Assembly (NCBI GenBank): GCA_902615745.1
Contig: CACMQB010000002.1
Span: 87,936 to 151,935 of the forward strand
DNA from: an uncultured Alphaproteobacteria bacterium
GTDB lineage: Bacteria; Pseudomonadota; Alphaproteobacteria; HIMB59; GCA-002718135
Direction of reading: 5' to 3'
Length of the DNA: 64,000 nucleotides
In this document: positions 16,623 through 25,811 of the stretch, piece by piece
How positions within the stretch are numbered: the stretch's first letter is position 1
How the letters are laid out: the number at the start of each line of letters is the position of its first letter
Notes under the pieces: generated by a model
Databases searched by the model: none
What the model was told of the DNA's origin: nothing
The model's input: only the letters and a program-made list of their open reading frames with translations
Program-made: the position numbers and the translations under genes

Positions 16623-18233
16623 ATGATAAAATCAACAGTTAATCAATTTTCAAATTCTCTTGGGTTAAACAAAGATGAATATATTCCAGAGGGCAGAGCT
16701 TCCTTTTCACTGTTTAAAATTGAAATTCTATCAGGATTAACTGTTGCAATCGCTCTTGTTCCAGAAGCAATTGCATTCGCTTTTGTAGCAGGTGTAGCAC
16801 CTCTTTCAGGTTTGTACGCAGCTTTCATAGTAGGATTAGTAACTGCAATTTTTGGTGGGAGACCTGGAATGATTTCGGGAGCAACAGGAGCATTGGCTGT
16901 TGTTATGGTTTCATTAGTATCGGAACATGGAGTTCAATATTTATTTGCCACAGTAATACTTATGGGAATTTTACAATTTCTTGCAGGAATTTTTAAATTA
17001 GGAAAATTTATGCGAATGGTTCCTCAACCTGTAATGCTAGGTTTTGTAAACGGTTTAGCTATTGTAATTGGTTTATCTCAATTACATCAATTTCAAATAT
17101 ATAATTTTGATGGAACATTTACATGGATGTCAGGGGAGGTGCTTACATATTCTTTAGTATTAGTTTTCTTAACCATGTTAATCATATGGTACTTGCCTAG
17201 GGTTACTAAATTCATACCATCTACATTAGCTGCAATTCTTCTTGTGACTTTTTTAGTTTTACTTTTAGATTTACCTGTTCCAAGAGTGGGTGATTTAGCA
17301 AGTGTAGCAGGAGGTCTTCCAAATTTTTCTATTCCAACAGTTCCACTTAATTTAGATACTTTTTTTATTATATTTCCTTACGCAATTATTTTAGCGGCAA
17401 TTGGATTAATTGAAAGTTTATTAACTCTTAATCTTGTAGGAGAAATAACGAACAAAAAGGGTGGGACAAGACAAGAGTGTTTAGCGCAAGGTGTCGCTAA
17501 TGGTATAACAGGATTTTTTGGCGGTATGGGTGGTTGCGCAATGATTGGACAATCAATGATAAATGTAAAATCAGGAGGCAGAACAAGAATTGCTGGCATA
17601 TCAGCAGCAATTTTTTTACTAATTTTTATTCTTTATACATCAAATTTAATTGAACTTATTCCTATAGCATCATTAGTAGGGGTTATGTTTATGGTCGTAA
17701 TTGGAACATTTGCTTGGAATTCACTAAAATTATTATTTGTTGTTCCTCGTTCAGATGCATTGGTAATTGTTTTAGTTACCTTAATAACTGTATTAGAAGA
17801 TTTAGCAGTTGCTGTAGTTGCTGGCGTTATTATTAATGCGTTAGTATTTGCTTGGAAATCTGCTTCAAGAATTAGAGCAATTGAAAGACAATCGAGAACA
17901 GAAAAGGGTGCTAAGGTATATGAAATTGAAGGACCTCTTTTTTTTAGCTCAACTAATAGTTTTTTAGAAATTTTTAAACCTGCAGAAGATCCTAATTTAG
18001 TAATAATAGATTTTGCAAATTCAAAAGTTATTGATCAATCTGCTTTAAAAGCAATTGAGGATATTGCAGAAAGATATTCCAAATTAGGCAAACAAGTAAA
18101 GTTAAGACGTCTTACGAAGGACTGCCACAGTCTTTTAAGAAAAACAGGTCAATTGATAGTTGATAGTGATGATGATCCAGATTACGGTATAGCTGTAGAT
18201 TATAGTGTTAAGCTTGGCATATTTGGTAAATAA
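16623..18233 (+). CDS. SulP-family anion transporter
   Basis: A 536-residue inner-membrane transporter with about 10-12 hydrophobic segments followed by a C-terminal STAS domain (about residues 420-520, LVIIDFANSKVIDQSALKAI). The SulP signature is near the N-terminus: SGLTVAIALVPEAIAFAFVAGVAPLSGLYAA. Members move sulfate, bicarbonate or other anions, sometimes with Na+ in marine bacteria. No carbonic anhydrase or sulfur gene is adjacent, so the substrate is open. Confidence 0.9.
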   Translation: MIKSTVNQFSNSLGLNKDEYIPEGRASFSLFKIEILSGLTVAIALVPEAIAFAFVAGVAPLSGLYAAFIVGLVTAIFGGRPGMISGATGALAVVMVSLVSEHGVQYLFATVILMGILQFLAGIFKLGKFMRMVPQPVMLGFVNGLAIVIGLSQLHQFQIYNFDGTFTWMSGEVLTYSLVLVFLTMLIIWYLPRVTKFIPSTLAAILLVTFLVLLLDLPVPRVGDLASVAGGLPNFSIPTVPLNLDTFFIIFPYAIILAAIGLIESLLTLNLVGEITNKKGGTRQECLAQGVANGITGFFGGMGGCAMIGQSMINVKSGGRTRIAGISAAIFLLIFILYTSNLIELIPIASLVGVMFMVVIGTFAWNSLKLLFVVPRSDALVIVLVTLITVLEDLAVAVVAGVIINALVFAWKSASRIRAIERQSRTEKGAKVYEIEGPLFFSSTNSFLEIFKPAEDPNLVIIDFANSKVIDQSALKAIEDIAERYSKLGKQVKLRRLTKDCHSLLRKTGQLIVDSDDDPDYGIAVDYSVKLGIFGK

Positions 18234-18277
18234 TTAATTCTTGCTTTTTAAATTCCAAAATATAACGTTTAGTAGAA

Positions 18278-18733
18278 ATGACTCTTATCGGAAAATGCGC
18301 GTGCGGTTCAGTAAATTATAAAATAAAAGATAAACCTTTGTTCACTCAAGCTTGTCATTGTAATAACTGTAAAATTTCTACAGGCTCTTCTTTTGTTATA
18401 CATACAATGATTTTTGAAGATGATTTTGAATTAAATGGTAATGTTGAATCTACACTGCTCCCTACAGGCAGTGGAAAAGGTTATCGAGCATATTTTTGTA
18501 ATAATTGTGGTGTTTATTTATATTGTAAATACAATGTTGCAAAATCTCGAATTGCAATAAGAACAGCTACACTCGACCAACCAATAACACCGCAAGCACA
18601 TATTTTTGTGAAAGATAAAGATCCTTGGATTGAAATTATTAACAAAGATATTTGCCATGAAGCCATGTATGATCGAGAATCAACTTGGCCAAAAGAGAGC
18701 TTAAGAAGACTGTCAGAGAAAGAAAATAATTAA
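18278..18733 (+). CDS. GFA / CENP-V domain zinc protein
   Basis: A 151-residue protein of the glutathione-dependent formaldehyde-activating family. Cysteine motifs that bind zinc are visible: CACGSVNYKI near residue 7-16, CHCNNCKISTGSSF (about 27-40) and CNNCGVYLYCK (about 73-83). Some members bind glutathione adducts of aldehydes, but most are uncharacterised. It is convergent with the YtoQ gene with one base between stops. A second, shorter member is at 32293. Confidence 0.85.
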   Translation: MTLIGKCACGSVNYKIKDKPLFTQACHCNNCKISTGSSFVIHTMIFEDDFELNGNVESTLLPTGSGKGYRAYFCNNCGVYLYCKYNVAKSRIAIRTATLDQPITPQAHIFVKDKDPWIEIINKDICHEAMYDRESTWPKESLRRLSEKENN

Positions 18734-18734
18734 T

Positions 18735-19184
18735 TTATATTTTACCTTGTAAAGTATATTGTAAAATTTTTACAACTTCATCAGTATTTTTTGTTATAGC
18801 ATGAGCTGCTGCATCAACTTCTTTTAAAGCATGTTGATGTTCATCACTATGCATTATTATGAGAGATTTATTCAAGGCTGATGCATACCCTGCATCAAAA
18901 GCAGCATTCCATTGTTTATATTTCTCACCAAAACGTACTACAACTATATCTGCTTTTTCAATCGAATTTCTAGTTCGTATAGCATTTATTTTGGCTCCTT
19001 TGTTATCGTGCCAAAATTTTTTTTCTTCATCACCAAGTATTTTTACACCAACATCATCTGATAATTCATGATTAGTAGTTGGGCTTGAAAATTCTATTTC
19101 TAAATTCTTAGATTTAGATTTATCTATAATCTCATCTCGCCAATTAGTATGAATTTCACCGGATAAATAAACTTTTAATTTCAT
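18735..19184 (-). CDS. YtoQ-family protein
   Basis: A 149-residue soluble protein matching the YtoQ family throughout: VYLSGEIHTNWRDEI at residues 4-18, FSSPTTNHELSDDVG, IRTRNSIEKADIVVVRFGEKY, WNAAFDAGYASALNKSLI. The fold resembles nucleoside 2-deoxyribosyltransferase-like proteins, but no activity is known. It follows the methyltransferase gene by 8 bases, in one transcript. Confidence 0.85.
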   Translation of the reverse strand: MKLKVYLSGEIHTNWRDEIIDKSKSKNLEIEFSSPTTNHELSDDVGVKILGDEEKKFWHDNKGAKINAIRTRNSIEKADIVVVRFGEKYKQWNAAFDAGYASALNKSLIIMHSDEHQHALKEVDAAAHAITKNTDEVVKILQYTLQGKI

Positions 19185-19192
19185 TTTTTAAA

Positions 19193-19963
19193 TTAACCTA
19201 AATATGCCGCTGTTAATACTGGAAAACTTGTAAATCCGAAATTACCTACTTTTTCAGATTTATTTAATTGTTTTTTCCAATCATCTACTTTGTCTTCTGA
19301 AACACCTTGGCTTAAAGCAAACTTACTTAACATAGTTTCATAAAAAATTGCTGGTGAATTATTATCTCTATTTGTAATTAAATACGATAAATTTTGAGAA
19401 CTTATATTTTTATATCCAAGTTTTTTTAATTTACCATTTAAATCGAGTGGAAGCATTTGATGAAAACAATGTGCTCTAAATGCCTCATGAATAAGATCAT
19501 TAATTTCTTTTTCTGGTCCATAAAATCTAAAATAGTCCCAGAGAATTGATACATTAACAAATTTAGAATTAGTTTTAGAAATTCTTTTTATTTCCTTTAA
19601 GGATGTATCTATATCTTCGATATATTCTAATGTTTGAGTAGCTGTAATTTTATCACATGAAGAATCTTCTATCTTGATATCATCAGCTGTAGTACAAATA
19701 AGTTCCACATTATTTTGATCTTTACATTTACCGCTTGCAACATCTAACTGATCTTGACTTGGATCAATTCCTATTACCTTGCCTTGTTCTCCTACAGATA
19801 ATGAAATTTCTTCGACTAAATGACCACCGCCACAACCAATATCAATAACAGTTTCATTAGTTTCTAAATCTAAGGCATTTACAATAGCTAGTCTTCGTGA
19901 AACTCCAGCATAACCATTCGCTATTTTTTGTTGAATAATACTTGTTTCGTTATCAAATTTCAT
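19193..19963 (-). CDS. class I SAM-dependent methyltransferase
   Basis: A 256-residue methyltransferase. Motif I is ETVIDIGCGGGHLVEEISL (about residues 37-55), the acidic motif II is GIDPSQ, and motif IV lies near DKITATQTLEYIED. The C-terminal 110 residues, which would set the substrate, are not a family I recognise. It begins 83 bases from the divergent cyclase gene. The substrate is unknown. Confidence 0.8.
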   Translation of the reverse strand: MKFDNETSIIQQKIANGYAGVSRRLAIVNALDLETNETVIDIGCGGGHLVEEISLSVGEQGKVIGIDPSQDQLDVASGKCKDQNNVELICTTADDIKIEDSSCDKITATQTLEYIEDIDTSLKEIKRISKTNSKFVNVSILWDYFRFYGPEKEINDLIHEAFRAHCFHQMLPLDLNGKLKKLGYKNISSQNLSYLITNRDNNSPAIFYETMLSKFALSQGVSEDKVDDWKKQLNKSEKVGNFGFTSFPVLTAAYLG

Positions 19964-20046
19964 TTTGTAAATTTTTTATTTGATATTATTTATTATATAT
20001 AAATTTAGATATACTATAAATACAATCAAAATATATATTTAATTAG

Positions 20047-21804
20047 ATGAATGATAAAAAAGTAATAAGAAAGATTGCAGCTATTTTTGTTACAGATGTT
20101 GTTAATTATAGCACTCTAATGGAAAAGGATGAAAATAGTACAATTCAAAACTTAAATTCTTGTAAATCAATCTTAGAAAATTTATTCAAAGAACATGGTG
20201 GAAAAATTTTCAATACAGCTGGAGATTCAATTTTAGCTGAATTTCAAAGTGCAGTATCTTCAGTAATTTGTGCTTCTGAATTTCAAAAATTAATAAAAGA
20301 AAGAAATAAAAATATAGATGAAGATAAAAAAATGGAATTTAGAATAGGCCTTAATATGGGCGATGTTATAGTGGAAGGGACAAACTTGTATGGAGAGGGT
20401 GTGAATATAGCTTCAAGATTAGAAGCTCTTGCTACTCCCGGTGGTGTATGTCTATCAAAAACTATATATGACTTAGTAGCACAAAAAACTGATTTGATAT
20501 TTAATGAACTTGGTCATCAAAAAGTAAAAAATACTGATTTAAACGCATATTCATTAAATATAGAAGAGTATGATAAAGGTATTAATGACGAATACATTAG
20601 CAGCATGGAAGATGTAATAAAACCACCTACTATTGCAGTTTTGCCATTTAAAAATATGAGTAATGATGAAGAACAAGAATATTTTGCCGATGGTATCACT
20701 GAAGATATAATTTCAAATTTATCTCAATGGAAAACCTTCCCAGTTGTTTCAAGGAATTCAAGTTTTAGTTTTAAAGGAACTACGGAAAATACTAAACAAG
20801 TTGCAAATTCACTTGGTGCTGATTATTTGGTTGAAGGAAGTGTTAGAAAAGGAGGTAATAAAGTTAGAATCTCAGCTCAATTAATTTTTGCAGCTGATGA
20901 TAAACAAATCTGGTCTAAAAGATGGGATCGTTCATTGGAAGATATTTTTGAAGTTCAAGATGAAGTTTCTTTAGATGTAGCTAGTTTAATTTCTCCAGCT
21001 TTGAAAGATCAAGAAATTAGTAAAATGAAAAATAAACCAAAAAAAAATATAAGTGCATGGGATGAATATATGCAAGGTTTAAACATAATAAATAATAATC
21101 CAAATACTTCTGAAATTAGAGATAAAGTTATTAAGCATTGCAAAAAAGCAATAGATTTAGATGCTAATTTTTGTGATTCATATGTTTTATATTGTGATTG
21201 TTTAACTTTGGAAATTTATGATCCAAAAAAAACAGAAGAAAGAAAAGAAAATGAAAAATTATATCTTACTCTTTCAGAAAAGGCTGTTTCTTTAGATCCA
21301 GAAAATCCATTAGCTTTACATGCTTTAGGCCACTATTATAGGATAACCAATAATATTAATAAAAGTCATGAAATTATGAAAAAAACTTTTGATTTAAATC
21401 CCAATCATCCCAACGCAATATTCAATTATGGTTTTTCTCTAGCGCAATTCAAAAAATTTGATGAAGCATTAAAATTAATTAATAAAGCAATTGAAATAGA
21501 TCCTTATAGAAAAAATAACTCTGGGGTAATTTTGACCTGGATATATATTGGTTTAAAAGATTGGGAAAATGCACTTTTTTGGATAAACAACACTTATGAT
21601 CGAATGCCACATTCTAGACTAGATGGTTGGAAATCTGCAGTACTTGCGTTGAATGATCAAATTGATGATTCAAAGGAATTCTTAAAAAAATTTCAAAAAC
21701 AAAGACCAGAAATTAAGAAACTTGCAGATTATGAAAAAGTAGCCGTAGATATGATAAAAGATATTCTTCTAGAGGGTTTAAAGAAAGCTGGACTTCCAGA
21801 ATAA
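20047..21804 (+). CDS. class III adenylate/guanylate cyclase with TolB-like and TPR domains
   Basis: A 585-residue three-part protein. Residues 8-175 form a class III nucleotide cyclase: metal aspartates D17 (FVTDVVNYS) and D60 (TAGDSILAEF), and the transition-state Asn/Arg in GEGVNIASRLEA are present, so it should be active. Residues 194-320 match the TolB-like segment (IAVLPFKNMSNDEEQEYFAD) common after such cyclases. Residues 330-565 are TPR repeats (DPENPLALHALGHYYRIT and others). It probably makes cAMP in response to a protein contact. There is no membrane segment. Confidence 0.9.
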   Translation: MNDKKVIRKIAAIFVTDVVNYSTLMEKDENSTIQNLNSCKSILENLFKEHGGKIFNTAGDSILAEFQSAVSSVICASEFQKLIKERNKNIDEDKKMEFRIGLNMGDVIVEGTNLYGEGVNIASRLEALATPGGVCLSKTIYDLVAQKTDLIFNELGHQKVKNTDLNAYSLNIEEYDKGINDEYISSMEDVIKPPTIAVLPFKNMSNDEEQEYFADGITEDIISNLSQWKTFPVVSRNSSFSFKGTTENTKQVANSLGADYLVEGSVRKGGNKVRISAQLIFAADDKQIWSKRWDRSLEDIFEVQDEVSLDVASLISPALKDQEISKMKNKPKKNISAWDEYMQGLNIINNNPNTSEIRDKVIKHCKKAIDLDANFCDSYVLYCDCLTLEIYDPKKTEERKENEKLYLTLSEKAVSLDPENPLALHALGHYYRITNNINKSHEIMKKTFDLNPNHPNAIFNYGFSLAQFKKFDEALKLINKAIEIDPYRKNNSGVILTWIYIGLKDWENALFWINNTYDRMPHSRLDGWKSAVLALNDQIDDSKEFLKKFQKQRPEIKKLADYEKVAVDMIKDILLEGLKKAGLPE

Positions 21805-21817
21805 ATTTAAGTTTAAT

Positions 21818-22228
21818 ATGGAATATCAAATTACTAAAATTCTAATTATTTCTTTTTTTTCTTCAATATTAATATTATTATTTTTAAATACTAAATATTT
21901 AATATTTTTTAAAAATTTTTCAAAAAATAAAAAAATATTCATAAATACCTTAATATACAATACTTCATTTGTATTACTCACAAGTGTTAATTATCTAACC
22001 AGTTTAATAGGAGTCACTTCATTAATAATCCTTAATGCAGCTATTATTACACTAATCTTCTTTGAATTAGCTTTATATTTAGAAAAAGTTTTTTGGGATG
22101 ATTTTTTAGGAAATTCACTCCCTAAATCAATCAATATGCTCATTAGTTTTGTTGTAATGATGAATTTTGGGTATTTTACTCTTATGTTTTACATAAAGAT
22201 TTTAGATATTGATTATTTTGTCACATAA
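21818..22228 (+). CDS. hypothetical membrane protein
   Basis: A 136-residue hydrophobic protein with four predicted membrane segments (about residues 6-25, 44-63, 66-88 and 105-125) and a charged stretch (KNFSKNKK) between the first two. I recognise no family. It starts 13 bases after the cyclase gene and is probably co-transcribed, so a link to the cyclase is possible but unproven. Confidence 0.6.
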   Translation: MEYQITKILIISFFSSILILLFLNTKYLIFFKNFSKNKKIFINTLIYNTSFVLLTSVNYLTSLIGVTSLIILNAAIITLIFFELALYLEKVFWDDFLGNSLPKSINMLISFVVMMNFGYFTLMFYIKILDIDYFVT

Positions 22229-22318
22229 TTATCAACTTAGATTAATATACAAAATAGTTATAATTTTTATGAAATAATATTTTCATATTAATAAAATATT
22301 TATTATTAATAATTTAGT

Positions 22319-23017
22319 ATGAATAAGGTTTTGTTTGTATTACATCAAAAAACTTCGGTTCCAGGAGATGTAGGAAATAAATTTAGAGATAGGGGGTATG
22401 TTACTGAAATATGTAGACCGCCTTTAGGTGAAGAACTTCCTTTAAATATTAATCAATATTCAGCTATAGTAGTATTTGGCGCACCAGGAAGCATAAACGA
22501 TGAAGATGATTATATAAGTAAAGAATTAGAATGGATAAACAGGGTTATAAAAACTGACATTCCTTATCTTGGAATTTGTTTTGGTGCACAATTATTAGCT
22601 AAATGTTTAGGCTCAGAAATAACAACTAATAAAGACGGACTTTCAGAAATTGGTTTTTATAAAATTGAACCAACTGAAAATGCAAAAAATCTTTTTAATT
22701 CTCAAAAGATTTTTTTTCAATTCCATTCTGAAGGATTTTCTCTTCCTACTGGCTGTGAGTTATTAGCAAGGGGTGACATTTTTAATAATCAAGCTTTTAA
22801 ATATCAAAATTGTTATGCGCTCCAATTTCATCCAGAAGTAAATTTTAAACTTCATATGAGATGGCTGTATTTAGTGTTATTAAAGAATCCAAAAAAATTA
22901 TTTGTTAAAGGTGCTCAAAATATATTTGTTCAACTTTATTATCGTTACAAATATAATAAAAATATATCAAATTGGTTAGATTCATTTTTAGATCAGTATT
23001 TTTTAAAAAAAACTTAA
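22319..23017 (+). CDS. class I glutamine amidotransferase-like protein
   Basis: A 232-residue GATase1 protein. The nucleophile elbow is YLGICFGAQLLAKCLG (about residues 82-97), and the His-Glu pair is in ALQFHPEVNFK, so the Cys-His-Glu triad is complete. It resembles the stand-alone GMP-synthase-like amidotransferases rather than GuaA, since no synthetase domain follows. The partner or real substrate is unknown. The MOSC gene follows 12 bases on. Confidence 0.82.
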   Translation: MNKVLFVLHQKTSVPGDVGNKFRDRGYVTEICRPPLGEELPLNINQYSAIVVFGAPGSINDEDDYISKELEWINRVIKTDIPYLGICFGAQLLAKCLGSEITTNKDGLSEIGFYKIEPTENAKNLFNSQKIFFQFHSEGFSLPTGCELLARGDIFNNQAFKYQNCYALQFHPEVNFKLHMRWLYLVLLKNPKKLFVKGAQNIFVQLYYRYKYNKNISNWLDSFLDQYFLKKT

Positions 23018-23029
23018 ATGCAAATATAA

Positions 23030-23788
23030 GTGAAAATTAAAAACCTATATTTTTCACCTGTAAAATCTCTTTCTTTCAATAATGTAGATACTTTAGAAAT
23101 AATTAAAAATATTGGTATAAAAAATGATCGAATATTTGCTTTCACTAATAATCTTAATTTTAAAGATATAGAATTAATAAAAAATAACCCTTTAAAAAGA
23201 GAAATTTATAAATTCTTATCATTAAAAAAATATCCTGAATTAAATGAATATAATTTTTTATTAGAAAATAATTTTTTAATACTAGAATTTGAAAACAATA
23301 TAATTTTAAAGACAGATATTGATAATCAACGTGAAGTAAAAATCTTATGTAGTAAACTTGAGGATATTTTACCAAATATAAATAATATCAATTTGTTAAA
23401 AGATAATATGAATCCTTTTTTTGATACAATGCCAAATAAATCAATATCATTAATAAATTTAAACAGTATTAAAGACTTTGAAAAATTATCTAAGCATCAA
23501 GTTGAACATGAGCGTTTTAGAGGAAATATATATGTAGAGGATTTAGATAAATGGGAAGAAAGGAATTTAGTAGGTAAAGTTTTATCAATTAATGATTCAA
23601 AATTTAAGGTAATTAAAGAAATTCCAAGATGTTCAGCAACCAATATAAAACCCAAAACTTCTGATATAAATCTTAATATCCCTTTTAATCTAAAAAAAAT
23701 ATACAACCATATTAATTTAGGAATATATTTAGATCCTTTAAATGATGGTAAAATCAATAAAGGTGATCTTATAAAAATTAATGAATAA
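23030..23788 (+). CDS. MOSC-domain protein
   Basis: A 252-residue protein with an N-terminal beta-barrel (YFSPVKSLSF) and a C-terminal MOSC domain around residues 150-250. HERFRGNIYVED and IPRCSATN are the recognisable pieces; the latter carries the conserved cysteine. MOSC proteins handle molybdenum-cofactor sulfur or related reductions. The start is a GTG; the nearest upstream ATG meets a stop at once. It overlaps the next permease gene by 8 bases. Low sequence conservation lowers confidence in detail. Confidence 0.75.
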   Translation: MKIKNLYFSPVKSLSFNNVDTLEIIKNIGIKNDRIFAFTNNLNFKDIELIKNNPLKREIYKFLSLKKYPELNEYNFLLENNFLILEFENNIILKTDIDNQREVKILCSKLEDILPNINNINLLKDNMNPFFDTMPNKSISLINLNSIKDFEKLSKHQVEHERFRGNIYVEDLDKWEERNLVGKVLSINDSKFKVIKEIPRCSATNIKPKTSDINLNIPFNLKKIYNHINLGIYLDPLNDGKINKGDLIKINE

Positions 23789-24905
23789 ATTCTTATTAAA
23801 TCATTCAGAAAAACTTACAGGATATCTATTAATTCTTCCTGCTGTTTTAATAATCAGCCTATTTGGTATTTTTCCCGTTTTTTTTGGAATGTACATGAGT
23901 GTACACAAGTGGAAAGTTTTTAAAGGGAGATTTTTAGGATTTGAGAATTACCAAAGAATACTTGGAGACATACCAGCTTTTTGGTTATTTGTTTTAGGAT
24001 TATTATTATTGATATTGGCTTATGGATTGTGGACTGAATTTAAAAATAAAGTAAAAAATAAAATCTATTTAGCATTTTTATCTATAGCAATATTAATTAT
24101 TGGAATAATTTTAATTAATATCAACTGGGAAAAAATGCTTTTAACAGGTGATGAAGACTATCTTTACTCTCTTATTTACACTTTTTATTATTCATTTTTC
24201 ACTATAATTTTTGAGGTTGGATTAGGATTAATAATAGCATTTGCTTTGTACCAGAAACTAGCCGGTAAACAATTCTTTCAAATGATTTTACTATTTCCCT
24301 ACATTACTCCGGCAGTAATGGGTGCTGCAGTATTTTTTTTAATATTTGGTAAAGCTGAAAATTCTTTTTTAAATCAGCTAATAGGAGTATTTGGTTTTGA
24401 GCCTCAAATGTGGTTATTTGATAAAAGACCCATTACCGAAGTTTTATTTGGTATTAAAATAGAAGGTCTGCTAGCTGGACCAAGTTTAGCTCTAATGTCA
24501 TCAATCATATATGGAATATGGTCTTATACTGGCTACTATGCAATAATTTTACTCGCGGGTTTATCAATTATACCTTCTGATTTATATGAGGCTGCGAAAG
24601 CAGAGGGCGCTAGTAGATGGCAAACATTTATTAAAATTACAATACCACTATTAATGCCTATTATTTTTTTTCTAATGTTGACTGGTTTTATAAATACCTT
24701 TCAAGCTTTCAATAGTATTTTTGTTATGCAAACTTCTTCTGCTGGAGACACAATGGATGTTGTTACAATAGAAATTTTTGATCATTTTTGGGGTAGGGTG
24801 AAATATGGTTATGCTGCAGCTGAAGGAGTAATTTTATTTATACTGCTAAATATTTTAGCAATATCGCAATATGTAATTTTTAGAAAAAGGTTAAGTTATG
24901 ACTAG
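23781..24905 (+). CDS. sugar-type ABC transporter permease (MalF/UgpA-like)
   Basis: A 374-residue inner-membrane permease. After the first segment (LPAVLIISLFGIFPVFFGMYMSV is split here by its loop) come two extra segments at about 70-110, a longer N-terminal part than UgpA. The core contains the EAA loop YEAAKAEGASRWQTFIKITI, where the ATPase docks. It overlaps the MOSC gene by 8 bases and the second permease by 8. The extra segments recall alpha-glucoside-type permeases, but the substrate is not certain. Confidence 0.88.
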   Translation: MNKFLLNHSEKLTGYLLILPAVLIISLFGIFPVFFGMYMSVHKWKVFKGRFLGFENYQRILGDIPAFWLFVLGLLLLILAYGLWTEFKNKVKNKIYLAFLSIAILIIGIILININWEKMLLTGDEDYLYSLIYTFYYSFFTIIFEVGLGLIIAFALYQKLAGKQFFQMILLFPYITPAVMGAAVFFLIFGKAENSFLNQLIGVFGFEPQMWLFDKRPITEVLFGIKIEGLLAGPSLALMSSIIYGIWSYTGYYAIILLAGLSIIPSDLYEAAKAEGASRWQTFIKITIPLLMPIIFFLMLTGFINTFQAFNSIFVMQTSSAGDTMDVVTIEIFDHFWGRVKYGYAAAEGVILFILLNILAISQYVIFRKRLSYD

Positions 24906-25743
24906 AATTATTAATGCTGAAACAAGGATACCTTATTTAATTTTATTAATAGTTTTTATTATTTCAATTTACCCATTTTTTTACATGATATCAACATCAT
25001 TGATGACAGCTGGAGAAGCGTCAAATCAATATTTATTTCCAAAAAAATTGATGTTTGAAAATTATTATGAAGTTTGGACATCTAATAGATTCCAACGTTA
25101 TACATTTAATAGTTTAATAATAAGTTCAATAATTGTCATTGGAGTTTTATTAACTAGTATTCCAGCAGCATACTCTTTTGCTAAAATAGAATTCCCATTT
25201 AAAAATATCATATTCTACATGTTGTTACTTTCATTGATGATTCCAGAAATCATTACATTATTACCTCATTTATTAATTATTAGAGGGGAAATTATTCCAT
25301 TGCCATTTGGACCTTCTTGGATGAATAGTCTTCAAGGTTTAACAGTTCCATTTATGGGAAATATTTTTGTAATTTTCTTATTAAGACAATATTTTAAAAA
25401 GATACCAAATGAATTATGGGATGCTGCAAGACTAGATGGATCTTCTCATTTGAATTTTTTACTCAAGGTAGTAATCCCAATGAGTAAACCTATTATTGTT
25501 ACAGTCTCTTTATTTACTTTTATTATAGCGTGGAATAGTTTTGCTTGGCCTTTACTTATATTAACTAGAGATGATTGGTATCCTGTAACAGTTTCTATCT
25601 ATAGTTTTGTAAGAGAAGTGGGACCTAATTTTAATTTATTGATGGCTGCCTGCTTAATTGCAATTTTTCCAATTTTAGTATTATACTTTTTTACTCAGAA
25701 GTTATTCATAGAAAGTATATCAAACTTTGGATTAAAAGAATAA
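24898..25743 (+). CDS. sugar-type ABC transporter permease (MalG/UgpE-like)
   Basis: A 281-residue inner-membrane permease with six hydrophobic segments. The EAA loop LWDAARLDGSSHLNFLLKVV lies about residues 176-195. It pairs with the preceding permease, overlapping it by 8 bases, and precedes the binding-protein gene by 68 bases. Length is normal for a MalG-type subunit. Confidence 0.9.
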   Translation: MTRIINAETRIPYLILLIVFIISIYPFFYMISTSLMTAGEASNQYLFPKKLMFENYYEVWTSNRFQRYTFNSLIISSIIVIGVLLTSIPAAYSFAKIEFPFKNIIFYMLLLSLMIPEIITLLPHLLIIRGEIIPLPFGPSWMNSLQGLTVPFMGNIFVIFLLRQYFKKIPNELWDAARLDGSSHLNFLLKVVIPMSKPIIVTVSLFTFIIAWNSFAWPLLILTRDDWYPVTVSIYSFVREVGPNFNLLMAACLIAIFPILVLYFFTQKLFIESISNFGLKE

Positions 25744-25811
25744 ATCAGTAAATTTTTTGTAACAAAACTTTAATTTTACCTCTATATTAATTAATATTTT
25801 ACGGGGTGATT

